Positions 34,526-43,541 of a stretch of 64,000 bases of DNA are shown here, piece by piece. The position numbers were made by a program, and so were the translations under genes. Position 1 is the first letter of the stretch; the number at the start of each line of letters is the position of its first letter. Location of the stretch: the NCBI GenBank assembly GCA_038210655.1, contig JBBQWM010000032.1:1-64000 (forward strand), written 5' to 3'. The notes below the pieces were generated by a model, which saw only the letters and a program-made list of their open reading frames with translations, made no database searches and was not told the origin of the DNA. The stretch is from 54-19 sp038210655 (GTDB taxonomy: Bacteria > Chloroflexota > Chloroflexia > Chloroheliales > Chloroheliaceae).

Positions 34526-35827
34526 TTAGAGGTTTTGAGCGGCTTGCTCGAAAATTTGGCTATAACGGGCGACGATGGCGGGCCAGGTTAGCTCGGTTTC
34601 GATTTTGTGTCGTCCGGCCTCGCCGAGGCGCTGGCGGAGGGTGGGGTCGGCTAAAAGGCGGTTGATGGCAGAAGCCAGGGCTGCTGAGTTGCGTTGCGGA
34701 ACAAGTAGCCCGTTTTGCCCGTTGCTGACGGCTAATGGTACGCCTGCCAGGTTGGAAGCGACGACCGGCCGGGCGGCAGCCAGACTTTCGAGCAGAGTGT
34801 TGGGCAAGCCATCCACGTTGCCACTATCATCGACGATGCTTGGTAGCAAAAAGAGATCGCAAGCCGCCAGATAATCGGGCATACGGTTGTGCGGGACGGC
34901 TCCCTCGAAGCGTACTCGCCCGGTAAGGTCAAGCTGTGCGGTCAGTTGTTCGAGTTGGAGGCGCAGGTCGCCCGCCCCGGCAATGACCAGTCGAGCGGTC
35001 GGGTGGCTTTCCAGCACTGCTGGGAGCGCCCGCAAAGCGTACTCGAAGCCTTTTTTATAAACCAACCGCCCCACACATAATAATATAAGGTCTGCCGGGT
35101 CGAAGCCTAGTTCCTGCCGAATTTCGGCGGGAGGTCGGGTAGGGGGTTGGAAAACGGTCGGGTCAACCCCGTAGGGGATCACGGTGGCGCGTTCGGAGGC
35201 GCGGGGTGCGTCCAGACGTTGCGCTCGTTCGAGCAAATCGGGGCTGGAAGCGGTCACGCCTGCCGCCCGCCGGAAGGCCCATCGGGCGACCCACCCGACC
35301 GGGCGGATACGTTCCGCCACGTAAACGTCCGAACCGTGCAAACTGATAACGACCGGGATACGCCGTAGCCAACCGACCAATGCGGCAACCGGCGCATTTG
35401 GGATCACCCAATGGGCCTGGATCAAATCGTAATGCTCGCGTCCGGTTAGCCGCCAGAGCTTGACGAAACTACTCAGCAGTACAAAAGGCAAAAGCAGATA
35501 GATTAGCTTGCGGATTTTCACATCGCCCTGCATCGAGGCGGCATATCCCCAAATGTTCCAGCTTCGTCGCAAAGCGTAGTGATACTGGTAAAAGCGTACG
35601 CCGTTCTCGATAGGCGGTCGCTTGAGGTCGGGATGATAGGGCAGCACGACGGTTACGGAATGACCCAATTTTTGACTGAATTGGGCAATTGCTTCGATAA
35701 AAGGGGCGGTCACGTCACCCGGAAATTTTGGGTAAGACGAGGTGAGCATAAGGATTTTTAAGGGTCGAGGGTTATAATCGGGTAATGCGGGATCGGGGGT
35801 TGAGGATTGGGTAGGCTCGGTTAGCAT
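34526..35827 (-). CDS. Glycosyltransferase family 4 protein
   Basis: This 433-residue GT-B glycosyltransferase has an N-terminal acceptor domain (KILMLTSSYPKFPGDVTAPF, then VISLHGSDVYV and the basic AFRRAAGVTA). The donor domain includes VIPYGVDPTVF, ILLCVGRLVYKKGFEYALRA, the pyrophosphate-contact Lys in YKKG, and a terminal E-x7-E-like motif NTLLESLAAARPVVAS. Such enzymes transfer sugars from nucleotide sugars to lipid or polysaccharide acceptors at the membrane. The gene lies 15 bp after the hydrolase gene on the same strand, so they form an operon. Confidence 0.93.
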   Translation of the reverse strand: MLTEPTQSSTPDPALPDYNPRPLKILMLTSSYPKFPGDVTAPFIEAIAQFSQKLGHSVTVVLPYHPDLKRPPIENGVRFYQYHYALRRSWNIWGYAASMQGDVKIRKLIYLLLPFVLLSSFVKLWRLTGREHYDLIQAHWVIPNAPVAALVGWLRRIPVVISLHGSDVYVAERIRPVGWVARWAFRRAAGVTASSPDLLERAQRLDAPRASERATVIPYGVDPTVFQPPTRPPAEIRQELGFDPADLILLCVGRLVYKKGFEYALRALPAVLESHPTARLVIAGAGDLRLQLEQLTAQLDLTGRVRFEGAVPHNRMPDYLAACDLFLLPSIVDDSGNVDGLPNTLLESLAAARPVVASNLAGVPLAVSNGQNGLLVPQRNSAALASAINRLLADPTLRQRLGEAGRHKIETELTWPAIVARYSQIFEQAAQNL

Positions 35828-35842
35828 AGTGTCTTTTCGTCC

Positions 35843-36616
35843 TTATGATCTGGCGGCACGTAAGAAAGGCCGCACCAGTGGCAGCACAACATCCAATTCG
35901 GTAATTTCCTGCGCATGATTTAGCCCCTCAAGGAGGGCATATTGAAGGCCCGTAGTTCTAAAAGTAGCCTCGCGCTGGCGTATATCAGTGCTGGCAGCCT
36001 CAAATTCGGTTCCGGCGTAAATCAGGGTTGGGCATAAAAGCTGCTCCGGCTCGACGGCAGGCCAATCTCGACAAGCCTGGGTGCAGGCGATCAGAACGGC
36101 TAGGTCAAGGTCGGTTCGGTTAGCATAGTAGTGTTCGACCGGGGTTAAGCCGGTCAGGTTGCCGGTCTGTCTGGCTTGGTGGGCGTTTTCCAGTTCGGCG
36201 ACAAATTTGTTGGTATGAGCCTCGGTAAAGACTTTGCCGAAAATAGTCCCGGCGATTATAGCCCGTTGCACCCGTTTGGAATAAACTGCCATCTCAAGCC
36301 CAATTGTTGCACCCCACGAATGGCCCCACAGCAAGAAATTTTCGATCTGGCAATGATCGGCGACAGCGTGTAAATCGGCCATTATATTTTCGAGGCTATA
36401 GGCGGTGGGGGTGGTCGGCTGGTCGCTTTCGCCCCGACCGCGCAAATCGAGGGTTATCACACTAAATTCGGGTGTTAGTTGCCCGACACAGCCGTTTTTG
36501 TGCCAGGTCTGGCGGGTAGCAGTATAACCATGAACCAGCAGCAGGGCCGGGCCACTCCCTTGCATATCATACGCGATGCGGGTGCCATCCGAGGAAACAG
36601 CATAGCTGGTTTGCAT
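35843..36616 (-). CDS. Alpha/beta hydrolase
   Basis: This 257-residue alpha/beta hydrolase has the oxyanion segment LLLVHGYTATRQTW, the arginine-rich VITLDLRGRGESDQP, and the nucleophile in LLWGHSWGATIGLE (GHSWG elbow). The Asp/Glu candidate lies near LIYAGTEFEAASTD and the catalytic His near LEGLNHAQEI. The ATG follows GGGGAGGG. It is the first gene of a two-gene unit with the glycosyltransferase. The substrate is unknown. Confidence 0.88.
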   Translation of the reverse strand: MQTSYAVSSDGTRIAYDMQGSGPALLLVHGYTATRQTWHKNGCVGQLTPEFSVITLDLRGRGESDQPTTPTAYSLENIMADLHAVADHCQIENFLLWGHSWGATIGLEMAVYSKRVQRAIIAGTIFGKVFTEAHTNKFVAELENAHQARQTGNLTGLTPVEHYYANRTDLDLAVLIACTQACRDWPAVEPEQLLCPTLIYAGTEFEAASTDIRQREATFRTTGLQYALLEGLNHAQEITELDVVLPLVRPFLRAARS

Positions 36617-36775
36617 GTGTCAGGCCCTCCCCTAGTCTGTTAGTTGTTTGTCTGTAGCAGTGTTGGTTTCCTTATTACTATTGTTCATGTAGCACTTTGG
36701 AGAAACTTAATCATAAGCCAGATGATAATATCAATATCGGTCAACCAAGTTAGGGTCGGCGTAATGATGCTCTTG

Positions 36776-37735
36776 TTACGGCACCAATGTAATCCAACTC
36801 CCTCCTTTAAAGTAATAGAGTTTTCCAGCACTGTCTACATAAAATTCACCATTTTGATGACCAGTAACAGAAGGCGCTCCGGCACCGGTTGAAGGTTCCA
36901 ATTTTAATGGAGCAAGACCACCAGCGGCTTTTACACCATATCCGTTCACGCTTCCTCCGATTACACCTGTGCCAGTATCACTGGCTAAACCCCATATTCC
37001 TATTCCGGTACCTACTGTGCTTACTACGCCATTGCTCGAACTTATGGCATTGATAGCCACATTTGCACTACTGACTTCAATTCCAACAGCACTTCCATTG
37101 GCTGTAAGGCCGGTGCCACCGGGGCCAGAGGCGGAAGCAATTACACCATTTTCATAACCGGATGCACTTACTCCAATTGCGTTGCTTACAGAGCCACCTC
37201 CACCATTACTCGTCGCTAAGACCCCGATGCCACGATTGGTTACAGCCATTACGCCTATTTCGTAATAAGGGTTGCCAGTACCATCATTCACGTTACTATA
37301 GACTCCTATGCGAGTAGGCACTACGGCTGGATTGTATGATACTGGTAGGCCACTTAAATCTATATTGGGATTAGTACTCACTACCACCCCATATTTGGTA
37401 TTGTTTGGAGCAGAGTTAGAATAATTACTACCATTGCCTAAAATAATTGCTCCTGGATTGGTTTGCCCAACTATTCTGGCTTGTGCTTGTGAGGCGCTGG
37501 TGGTTACAGCTAAGCTGGCAGCTACGGTGGTAGTAAGAGCTCCAACGGCTAATTGTTTAAGGAGGTGTCGCCGACCTAGTTTAGAATGTCTAGGGTTAAA
37601 TTGAGTAGGTCGGGTCGTAGTTGGTTGTACTTGCTGTTCTAATTTAGTTTCCAGTTCCTGAATGTGAGTGGCTTGGAGGTTGACTTGCGCCGATAAAACC
37701 TCGACTATTTGAGTAAGTTCTTCCAACGATGCCAT
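36776..37735 (-). CDS. Tat-exported repeat protein with N-terminal coiled coil
   Basis: The first 40 residues form a predicted coiled coil (LEELTQIVEVLSAQVNLQAT, IQELETKLEQQV). They precede a twin-arginine signal near residues 51-85: KLGRRHLLKQLAVGALTTTV and a hydrophobic core ending ASQAQA. The exported part is rich in Gly, Ser, Val and Asn with a recurrent G(I/V)(G/E)V pattern (IGVYS, IGVMAV, IGVLATS, IGVSASG, IGIWGLA, GVIGG). It ends in a small domain GEFYVDSAGKLYYFKGGSW. A beta-helical surface protein is suggested. A 50-residue lead before the RR motif is unusual for Tat substrates. Confidence 0.75.
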   Translation of the reverse strand: MASLEELTQIVEVLSAQVNLQATHIQELETKLEQQVQPTTTRPTQFNPRHSKLGRRHLLKQLAVGALTTTVAASLAVTTSASQAQARIVGQTNPGAIILGNGSNYSNSAPNNTKYGVVVSTNPNIDLSGLPVSYNPAVVPTRIGVYSNVNDGTGNPYYEIGVMAVTNRGIGVLATSNGGGGSVSNAIGVSASGYENGVIASASGPGGTGLTANGSAVGIEVSSANVAINAISSSNGVVSTVGTGIGIWGLASDTGTGVIGGSVNGYGVKAAGGLAPLKLEPSTGAGAPSVTGHQNGEFYVDSAGKLYYFKGGSWITLVP

Positions 37736-37828
37736 AGTTATTCTCTTTCTCTAGTATCAACAGTTTTTGAGCAAATTGCAGAATTGTTCTAAATCACAAA
37801 ACTACCTTTTCGTCTGCTAAGATAGTAA

Positions 37829-37854
37829 ACCCGCCCAGTTACTTCTGGGCGGGT
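37829..37854 (-). terminator. Terminator of the NYN/LOTUS gene
   Basis: A perfect GC-rich 10-bp stem (ACCCGCCCAG/CTGGGCGGGT, 6-nt loop) lies 17 bp beyond the stop codon at 37872. The following T run is short (TTTA). Confidence 0.75.
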
Positions 37855-37871
37855 ACCTGATAGCTGAGACC

Positions 37872-40709
37872 TTAGTTGCGCGGGCGACGATGCGGGCGAT
37901 GCTCGTGGTTCAGGCGAGGCCGCTCGATTGGTTGGCGCATGGTGTGGCTTTCGCCATCCTCTTCACCTGCCGGACGGGTTGGGGTAGTGCGGCGACGGCG
38001 AGGGCGGCGGACAGGCGCTTTGGCAACCACTTCCACCTCTTCGGGTTCCTCCTCGATTTCCTCAACCTCTTCGGCTTCGATGCCGGCGACCGGGGTCAGG
38101 GTTTCAGCAGGCGATTGCTTGCCTTCCACCTCGATTTGATGACCGTTACCAGTATGTGGCCCGGCTTCCATCTCGACGGTATCCATGATACCGCCAGCAG
38201 GGGCTGGGTCGGCCTCCGTGGTAGTTTGCTCTGGCTCACCCTGGACCAATTGTCCAGTTGGGCCGGAAACACCAGGGGCTTCCACTACTTCGGCTTGAAC
38301 CGCTTCCCCGCTAATTTCGGGGCTGTGGGTTAGCGTCGGTTCGGCCTGAGCAGTTGGCTCGGTTTTGGGACGAGCCTGACGGTTGAAGTGGGTCCCCCAG
38401 AGGCCAAAGACCGGTGCGGGAAACCCATCATCGGGCGTAGTTGGAGCGGCTGTTTGGGCCGGAGCTTCCTCTACCGTCTCGTCAACTTGCTCTTTCGGGT
38501 GCGCCTGCCGATTGAAGTGAGTCCCCCACAACCCGGCTTCGGGCGCTTCCTCTTGGGCCGGTTCGGTAGGCGCTTCAAGCGGTTGAGCCAGGGCCGGAAC
38601 GTTTTCCGGGCTGATCTCGACAAAAGCCTCTGGTGCAGCCGTCTCAGCTTCGGTGGCTTGAGCGGCAGCCACCTCAGCCAGTTGAGCTTCGACCAGTTGC
38701 TGGGCCTTGCGATTATCGAGGGTGTAGCGCACCGCCGGATTTTCATCCTGCAAATGGGCGACCTTGACCGTCATTTTGCGAGCGCCCCGCGAATGAACTT
38801 CGACCGCCATTTTGATGATGCCATCGTTGAGCAACTTGCTCAAGATAGTCCCGGCCTGAATTTTGGCTTCACTTTCGGGCATCTGGTGGCTCAGATAGTC
38901 ACGCACATTGGAAAGCAACAATTCGTAGCCGAGCCACCGATTGCGACTGCGAAGGCTATCAATCAGATTGATGACATCTTCGTAGAAAGGCTGTTCCAGC
39001 AAGGGCGGGCGTGCGCCACTAAAACTACGTCCAACCGCTTCTCGCCGAATCGGTTTTTCGCGGTGCGCTCCAATCGGGGCTTCGGGCAAAGCGACCGCCG
39101 AGCGTTCTTCGGTGGTGGGACGCGGGGCGCTCTCCGGCACGGACGGGGGCGGAGGCGCTTCAACGGCGGCTTCGGTTTCGACCGTCCGAGATTGGGCGGG
39201 CGGGGCCGCCACCAGTGCCTGGGGCGCTTCGACCGCCGCCGTTTCCGCTAGATTATCGGCTAACTCAACTGTCTCGTCTTCACCTTCGGAGCTATCGTCC
39301 TCGGTGTCGAGGGTGTCGAGGCTACCAGCATCAACGGCTTCGGTTGAACCAAATTGCATCTTGGGTGTACCGGGTGCCGAGACCCACAGAATATGCCCGG
39401 ACTGATCGATTTGCAAAATCCCGGCAGTCTCGGCGGCATTCAAGAGGGCCTTGAATTTGGAGAAACCGTAACGGCGTTCGTTAAAGTTGGGAATTTTGCG
39501 AAGCAATTCCTCTTTGAGATCACGCGCCCGCATCTGGCCGCGTCCACTGGCGGTACGCTGGGCGATGATCGCTTTGATGGCTTCTTTGACCTCGTTAAAG
39601 TCGTTTTTGCCATTAGCACCGCCAGTAGCCGGAGAAGGCTGAACCGCTGTAACAACCACTTCGGGTGGTGGCGTGATAACCGGCGCGGCTGGAACCGGGA
39701 GGTTGATCGGCATGTTGGGAACAGTATAAGGTTGCGGTTGGGTCGGATAAGCCGCTGCCGGTGGGGGAGTGGGCGCAGGAACCTGACCGGGTTGGACATA
39801 GCCTGCCGGGAAAGCCCCTGGTTGCACATAACCTTCGGGTTGCGGTTGCGCATAGCCCGGTGCAACTTGGGGCGGGCCGTAGTAATTATACCCCGGTTGA
39901 CCTGGAACTGGCATCGGTTGAGGGGCCGGCGGGGCCGGTATCCGCGCATAAGGCTGGGGGGCGGGAGGCGGATAATTGCTGCTACCGCGCCGGTTGGAAA
40001 TGCGCCGACCCCGCCGGTCAGTAGTCGGAGCCTGGGGCGGTTGTTGTGGTTGAGCGGCAGGCTGTCCGGGCTGGGGCGGAAAGAAGCCTTGCGGCGGTAG
40101 CTGACCAGGCGGGAAATAACCCGCTTGCTGGTAGTAGGCGGCGTAGGGATCGACCGGGGTGGCCTGGGCCAACAGCAGCCGATAGGGAATAAATTCGTCT
40201 GAGACTTGCTGTAGCACGTTGGCGACGTAGTCCGGGCCGATCACAACCACCCGGCGGCCCCGCAAACGGGCCAACCGTACTGCCGGAACCATATCTTTGT
40301 CACCCGTCACGAGGACGTAAGTCCCGACCTGCGGGAGCAAGTGTAAAAAGTCGATGCAGTCTGTGACCATCACCGGGTCGGCGAGGCTTTTACCTCGGCT
40401 GGTCTGGCCGGACAGATCGCGGTCGGCGTGAAAGACTGGGGCGTAGATCGGTTCGATCCCGGCTTTGTAAACTTCGAGCCGGTCGGCGGTAATATTCCAT
40501 TCGGCGTAAGCGCGGGCGATAACGACCGTACCGTACTGCTGGGCGCGGCGTACCAGCACTTCCAGGTCGGGCCGACTACCGCCCCGGTCGGCGTAGTTGC
40601 TGATAACGAGATTATCCCAATCGATAAAGAGGGCGACCTGATCTTGCTCAGGGTTATTTGGGTTGCCTCGGTTGTTAAACGAATATGGGTTATATGAGTA
40701 GGCTGCCAT
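37872..40709 (-). CDS. NYN-domain putative ribonuclease with LOTUS domains
   Basis: Residues 24-175 form a NYN/LabA (PIN-like) domain with acidic residues D30 and D32 (VALFIDWDNL), D117/D120, and D137/D139 (VTGDKDMVPAV), compatible with a metal-dependent RNase. A Pro/Gln/Tyr-rich linker follows. Two OST-HTH/LOTUS-like helical domains come next (about 370-450, NEVKEAIKAIIAQRTA to GHILWVS; about 555-655, FYEDVINLIDSLRSRNRWLG). The C-terminal third is acidic and disordered. It carries two copies of GLWGTHFNRQA (coding near 38503-38535 and 38384-38412) and ends in a basic Arg-rich tail. The layout recalls RNA-decay scaffolds. RNase PH lies nearby but is divergent. Confidence 0.88.
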   Translation of the reverse strand: MAAYSYNPYSFNNRGNPNNPEQDQVALFIDWDNLVISNYADRGGSRPDLEVLVRRAQQYGTVVIARAYAEWNITADRLEVYKAGIEPIYAPVFHADRDLSGQTSRGKSLADPVMVTDCIDFLHLLPQVGTYVLVTGDKDMVPAVRLARLRGRRVVVIGPDYVANVLQQVSDEFIPYRLLLAQATPVDPYAAYYQQAGYFPPGQLPPQGFFPPQPGQPAAQPQQPPQAPTTDRRGRRISNRRGSSNYPPPAPQPYARIPAPPAPQPMPVPGQPGYNYYGPPQVAPGYAQPQPEGYVQPGAFPAGYVQPGQVPAPTPPPAAAYPTQPQPYTVPNMPINLPVPAAPVITPPPEVVVTAVQPSPATGGANGKNDFNEVKEAIKAIIAQRTASGRGQMRARDLKEELLRKIPNFNERRYGFSKFKALLNAAETAGILQIDQSGHILWVSAPGTPKMQFGSTEAVDAGSLDTLDTEDDSSEGEDETVELADNLAETAAVEAPQALVAAPPAQSRTVETEAAVEAPPPPSVPESAPRPTTEERSAVALPEAPIGAHREKPIRREAVGRSFSGARPPLLEQPFYEDVINLIDSLRSRNRWLGYELLLSNVRDYLSHQMPESEAKIQAGTILSKLLNDGIIKMAVEVHSRGARKMTVKVAHLQDENPAVRYTLDNRKAQQLVEAQLAEVAAAQATEAETAAPEAFVEISPENVPALAQPLEAPTEPAQEEAPEAGLWGTHFNRQAHPKEQVDETVEEAPAQTAAPTTPDDGFPAPVFGLWGTHFNRQARPKTEPTAQAEPTLTHSPEISGEAVQAEVVEAPGVSGPTGQLVQGEPEQTTTEADPAPAGGIMDTVEMEAGPHTGNGHQIEVEGKQSPAETLTPVAGIEAEEVEEIEEEPEEVEVVAKAPVRRPRRRRTTPTRPAGEEDGESHTMRQPIERPRLNHEHRPHRRPRN

Positions 40710-40733
40710 AGCGATAAAATCCTTTCAAAAAAT

Positions 40734-40761
40734 AGGTATCAGGTATCAGCTTTCAGCGATT
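40734..40761. repeat. Heptamer tandem repeat
   Basis: The units AGGTATC AGGTATC AGCTTTC AGCGATT lie just upstream of the NYN gene. Confidence 0.6.
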
Positions 40762-40810
40762 GTTTTACAAACCACCTGGGCCAGAGTCAAACTGGTTGGC
40801 GGTTGATTAA

Positions 40811-40845
40811 TAGCTGATAGTTGATGACTGGTAGCTGATAGCTCT
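40811..40845. repeat. Heptamer tandem repeat
   Basis: The units TAGCTGA TAGTTGA TGACTGG TAGCTGA TAGCTCT lie in the shared upstream region of the NYN and rph genes (40710-41015). No other feature was recognised there. Confidence 0.65.
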
Positions 40846-41015
40846 CTGGCTTGACCGACTCCCACAAACTGGCCTATACTTTGTGAAAAAGAATAAAAGT
40901 TGAAGGATAAAGGCTGTCGAGCGTACTCGGCAAAAATGGGTCGGAAGGTGTAGCGGCTTCCGATTTTAGCTTTGATCCTTTTAGACCGGTTATAAGAGAA
41001 GGAGAGGTCAACTAA

Positions 41016-41777
41016 GTGTCTAATAGTTCTTCGAGCGGTTCCACCGGGAAAAAAGGTGGGCGTGCCGGTGGACGGCTGCCCGACCAATTGCGGGAGGTAC
41101 GTCTGACCCCCCATTTCACGGAATGGGCCGAAGGTTCGGTACTGGTTGAATTTGGAAAGACGCGGGTCTTGTGTAATGCAAGTGTCGATGAAAAGTTGCC
41201 CCCCTTTCGGATAGGCCGGGGTCTGGGCTGGTTGAGCGCCGAATACTCGATGCTGCCGCGCTCTACGCACACCCGCACCCCCCGCGAGGCGGTTTCGGGT
41301 AAAATCGGGGGACGCACCCACGAAATCCAACGGCTGATTGGCCGTAGTTTGCGGGGTGTGCTGGATTTTGCCCGGTTGGGTGAGCGCCAGATTTTGATCG
41401 ACTGTGATGTTTTGCAGGCCGATGGTGGGACGCGCACTGCTGCGATTACGGGCGGCTATGTCGCGTTGGCCCTGGCCTGCAAAAGATTGCAAGAGAAAAA
41501 GCTGATTGTTCGTTCGCCGCTCAAAAATCAACTGGCTGCCGTCAGCGTCGGGATCGTTGCCGGGCAGTTTATGCTTGATTTGGATTACAGCGAGGATAGC
41601 AAAGCGGAGGTTGATTTTAACGTTGTGATGCTGGATAGCAACCAATTTGTCGAGGTGCAAGGTACTGCCGAAGGCAATCCCTTTTCTCGCGACGATATGG
41701 ACGACCTGCTTGATTTGGCCGAGCAGGGTATAACACAACTTTTCGCGCTCCAAAAGGCCGCGATTGACAACGCCTGA
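41016..41777 (+). CDS. rph: Ribonuclease PH
   Basis: This 3'-to-5' phosphorolytic exoribonuclease trims tRNA 3' ends. Its 253 residues match the family: GGRLPDQLREVRLTPHFTEW, VLVEFGKTRVLCNASVDEKL, GRGLGWLSAEYSMLPRSTHT, the phosphate-site segment GGRTHEIQRLIGRSLRGVLD, and ILIDCDVLQADGGTRTAAIT. The N-terminus has a short Ser/Gly/Lys-rich extension. Start is GTG with GGAGAGG upstream. A 387-codon frame on the other strand is only its shadow. Confidence 0.97.
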   Translation: MSNSSSSGSTGKKGGRAGGRLPDQLREVRLTPHFTEWAEGSVLVEFGKTRVLCNASVDEKLPPFRIGRGLGWLSAEYSMLPRSTHTRTPREAVSGKIGGRTHEIQRLIGRSLRGVLDFARLGERQILIDCDVLQADGGTRTAAITGGYVALALACKRLQEKKLIVRSPLKNQLAAVSVGIVAGQFMLDLDYSEDSKAEVDFNVVMLDSNQFVEVQGTAEGNPFSRDDMDDLLDLAEQGITQLFALQKAAIDNA

Positions 41778-41781
41778 TGGA

Positions 41782-41809
41782 AGGATGAGGGATGAAGGAT
41801 GATGGATGA
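41782..41809. repeat. Heptamer tandem repeat
   Basis: The units AGGATGA GGGATGA AGGATGA TGGATGA begin 5 bp after the rph stop codon. Confidence 0.7.
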
Positions 41810-41912
41810 GGGGAATTAAAGTAAGCTGGAAAGGCTTTATTTTTCCGCTTACCTGTTCCCGGTTGGGAGTATCCTTCATTCTTTTTTTGATGCTGATCTG
41901 GGTAGCCAAAAG

Positions 41913-43019
41913 CTAAACATCCTCCGCCATGGCGAGCAAACTCCGCATAAGCAGGTCGGTATCTTCGGGACGACCGACGGTGATACGCAGGTGGTTGGGC
42001 AACTCGGCGCTGTTCAGGTATTTGACAAAAATACCTGATCGCTCCAATCGCTTTTTGACGGCGAAAGCGTTGCCCCGCACGACTTGGCAGAGGATAAAGT
42101 TGGCCTGGGAAGGGTAAGGTTGCAAGAAATTAAGTTTTCGTAATTGCCGATAGAGCCGCCCGCGCTCGTTCTTGAGCCAGCTCAGGGCGCTTGCGTAGTG
42201 GCGCTCATCGTCCAGGGCTGCTTCCGCCGCCAACGCCTGGGCGCTGTCCAGCGTACAGACTGCCCGGACTTTCCACAGATGTTTCAAAATCTCTTGTGGA
42301 AAAAGGCCATAGCCGATCCGCATTCCGGCTAATCCGGCCCAATGGCTAAAACTACGCATTACAACTAAATTATCAAACTCTGCCACCAACCCGGCAGCAG
42401 AAGCTCCTGCAAACTCGTAGAAACTTTCATCTACAACTACAACGGCGCGACTTTTCAGGAGTTTTACCAGATCAGTCGGCGAAGTGGTGTTCCCAGTAGG
42501 ATTATTGGGTGAACCAATCAAAATCAATTTGGTGCGTTCGTTCACCGCTTGCAAAATAGAATCAATCTGCAACTCGAATGTCTGGGGATGCCGGGCCACT
42601 TCTACGATGTTCGCGCCAGCCAGGTTAGCGAACAGGCGGTAAAAATGAACCGTTGGCGGGCAGATAATTACTTCATCGCCCGGCCTTACAAACACGCGCA
42701 TCATCAGGTCGGTCAGTTCGCTAACGCCATTAGCCAGTAAAATCCGCTCCCGCTTGATCCCGGTATAGGTTTCCAACCGGGCGCGTAAGCCACTAAGGAG
42801 TGGATCGGGATAAATGTGATATTGATCGAAGCTGGCTAATAATTCTTGTACCCGCACCGAACAACCATAGGGGTTCTCGTTTGCATCCAGTTTGATAAGC
42901 TTTTCCGGCGACATTCCCAGTCGTCGGCTGGCTACATACAACGAGTCTCCCGGCAGATGGCTCTCTAATCCTAATATTTCGGGCCGTACCAATGCCTCAA
43001 TGTCGGTGTCGAAAGCCAA
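41913..43019 (-). CDS. HisC-like aminotransferase lacking the Schiff-base lysine
   Basis: The overall sequence is that of histidinol-phosphate aminotransferase (class I/II PLP fold): KLDANENPYG, LANGVSELTDLMMRVFVRPG, GSPNNPTGN, VVVDESFYEF, AGMRIGYG and LRITVGRPEDTDLLM. At the position of the lysine that binds PLP (normally S-K in TFSKxxGLAG), the gene reads SFSHWAGLAG: residue 226 is His (codon CAT, complement of 42342-42344). Two base changes would be needed from a Lys codon, so a sequencing error is unlikely. It may be inactive or perform another PLP reaction. Start is TTG with GAGGAG upstream. No other his gene is nearby, so the hisC symbol is withheld. Confidence 0.85.
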   Translation of the reverse strand: MAFDTDIEALVRPEILGLESHLPGDSLYVASRRLGMSPEKLIKLDANENPYGCSVRVQELLASFDQYHIYPDPLLSGLRARLETYTGIKRERILLANGVSELTDLMMRVFVRPGDEVIICPPTVHFYRLFANLAGANIVEVARHPQTFELQIDSILQAVNERTKLILIGSPNNPTGNTTSPTDLVKLLKSRAVVVVDESFYEFAGASAAGLVAEFDNLVVMRSFSHWAGLAGMRIGYGLFPQEILKHLWKVRAVCTLDSAQALAAEAALDDERHYASALSWLKNERGRLYRQLRKLNFLQPYPSQANFILCQVVRGNAFAVKKRLERSGIFVKYLNSAELPNHLRITVGRPEDTDLLMRSLLAMAEDV

Positions 43020-43541
43020 TGTTTCGACTACTCCTCTGCTATTTCGTGTAACCTGCCAGGGCCAGGGCGAACTATCTCAAAAAAATAGCCGCGCCCGGCT
43101 GCCTGTGCGTTAGTCCTAGTTTCTCTTGTTAGAGTCTTTCCAAATATATTACTCGTTTGGCGCGGGTATTACCGGTTTGTTTCCCTTTTACGAAGTATGT
43201 ACCCTGACGCAGCCGGAACGAGTAGTTTTAGGATAGCGTATTTTTATTCCTAAACAACCATCCTGCTTTCATTATACAAGATATAAGATATGTCAACAAG
43301 TGGTAAGCGACTTGATTTGGTGCTGGTGGTCATAATTGGTTGCGGCTGAGAATAATATTTGCTTGAACTCCAGTTTTTTACCTTTTACGGTAGCTGTGAA
43401 TTCTTACTACAAGTTTGACTCTTGCATATTATGGAAAGTTGAGCTATGATGAATCGAATTGATGTGCAGCATTTTAGAACCCCGGCAGGGTCAAGTTGGT
43501 AGGATCGCCGCCTGGCGGCTTATCGCGGAGGAAGATGGTCT
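43020..43541. other. Intergenic region between divergent genes
   Basis: This 522-bp region holds the promoters of the HisC-like and lipoprotein genes. Only short frames and AT-rich sequence are seen; no hairpin, repeat tract or RNA gene was recognised. GGAGGAAG at the right end is the ribosome site of the lipoprotein gene. Confidence 0.5.

Noticed and set aside
38388..39251. 287-codon plus-strand frame
   Set aside because: It is the antisense shadow of the low-complexity part of the NYN/LOTUS gene; composition follows the Pro/Glu/Ala-rich coding strand.
39354..40100. 248-codon plus-strand frame
   Set aside because: Also antisense to the NYN/LOTUS gene, within its Pro/Gln-rich linker; no ribosome site or known motif.
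40746..41909. 387-codon open frame on the minus strand
   Set aside because: It lies entirely opposite the rph gene and has no family resemblance; rph motifs on the plus strand are unmistakable.
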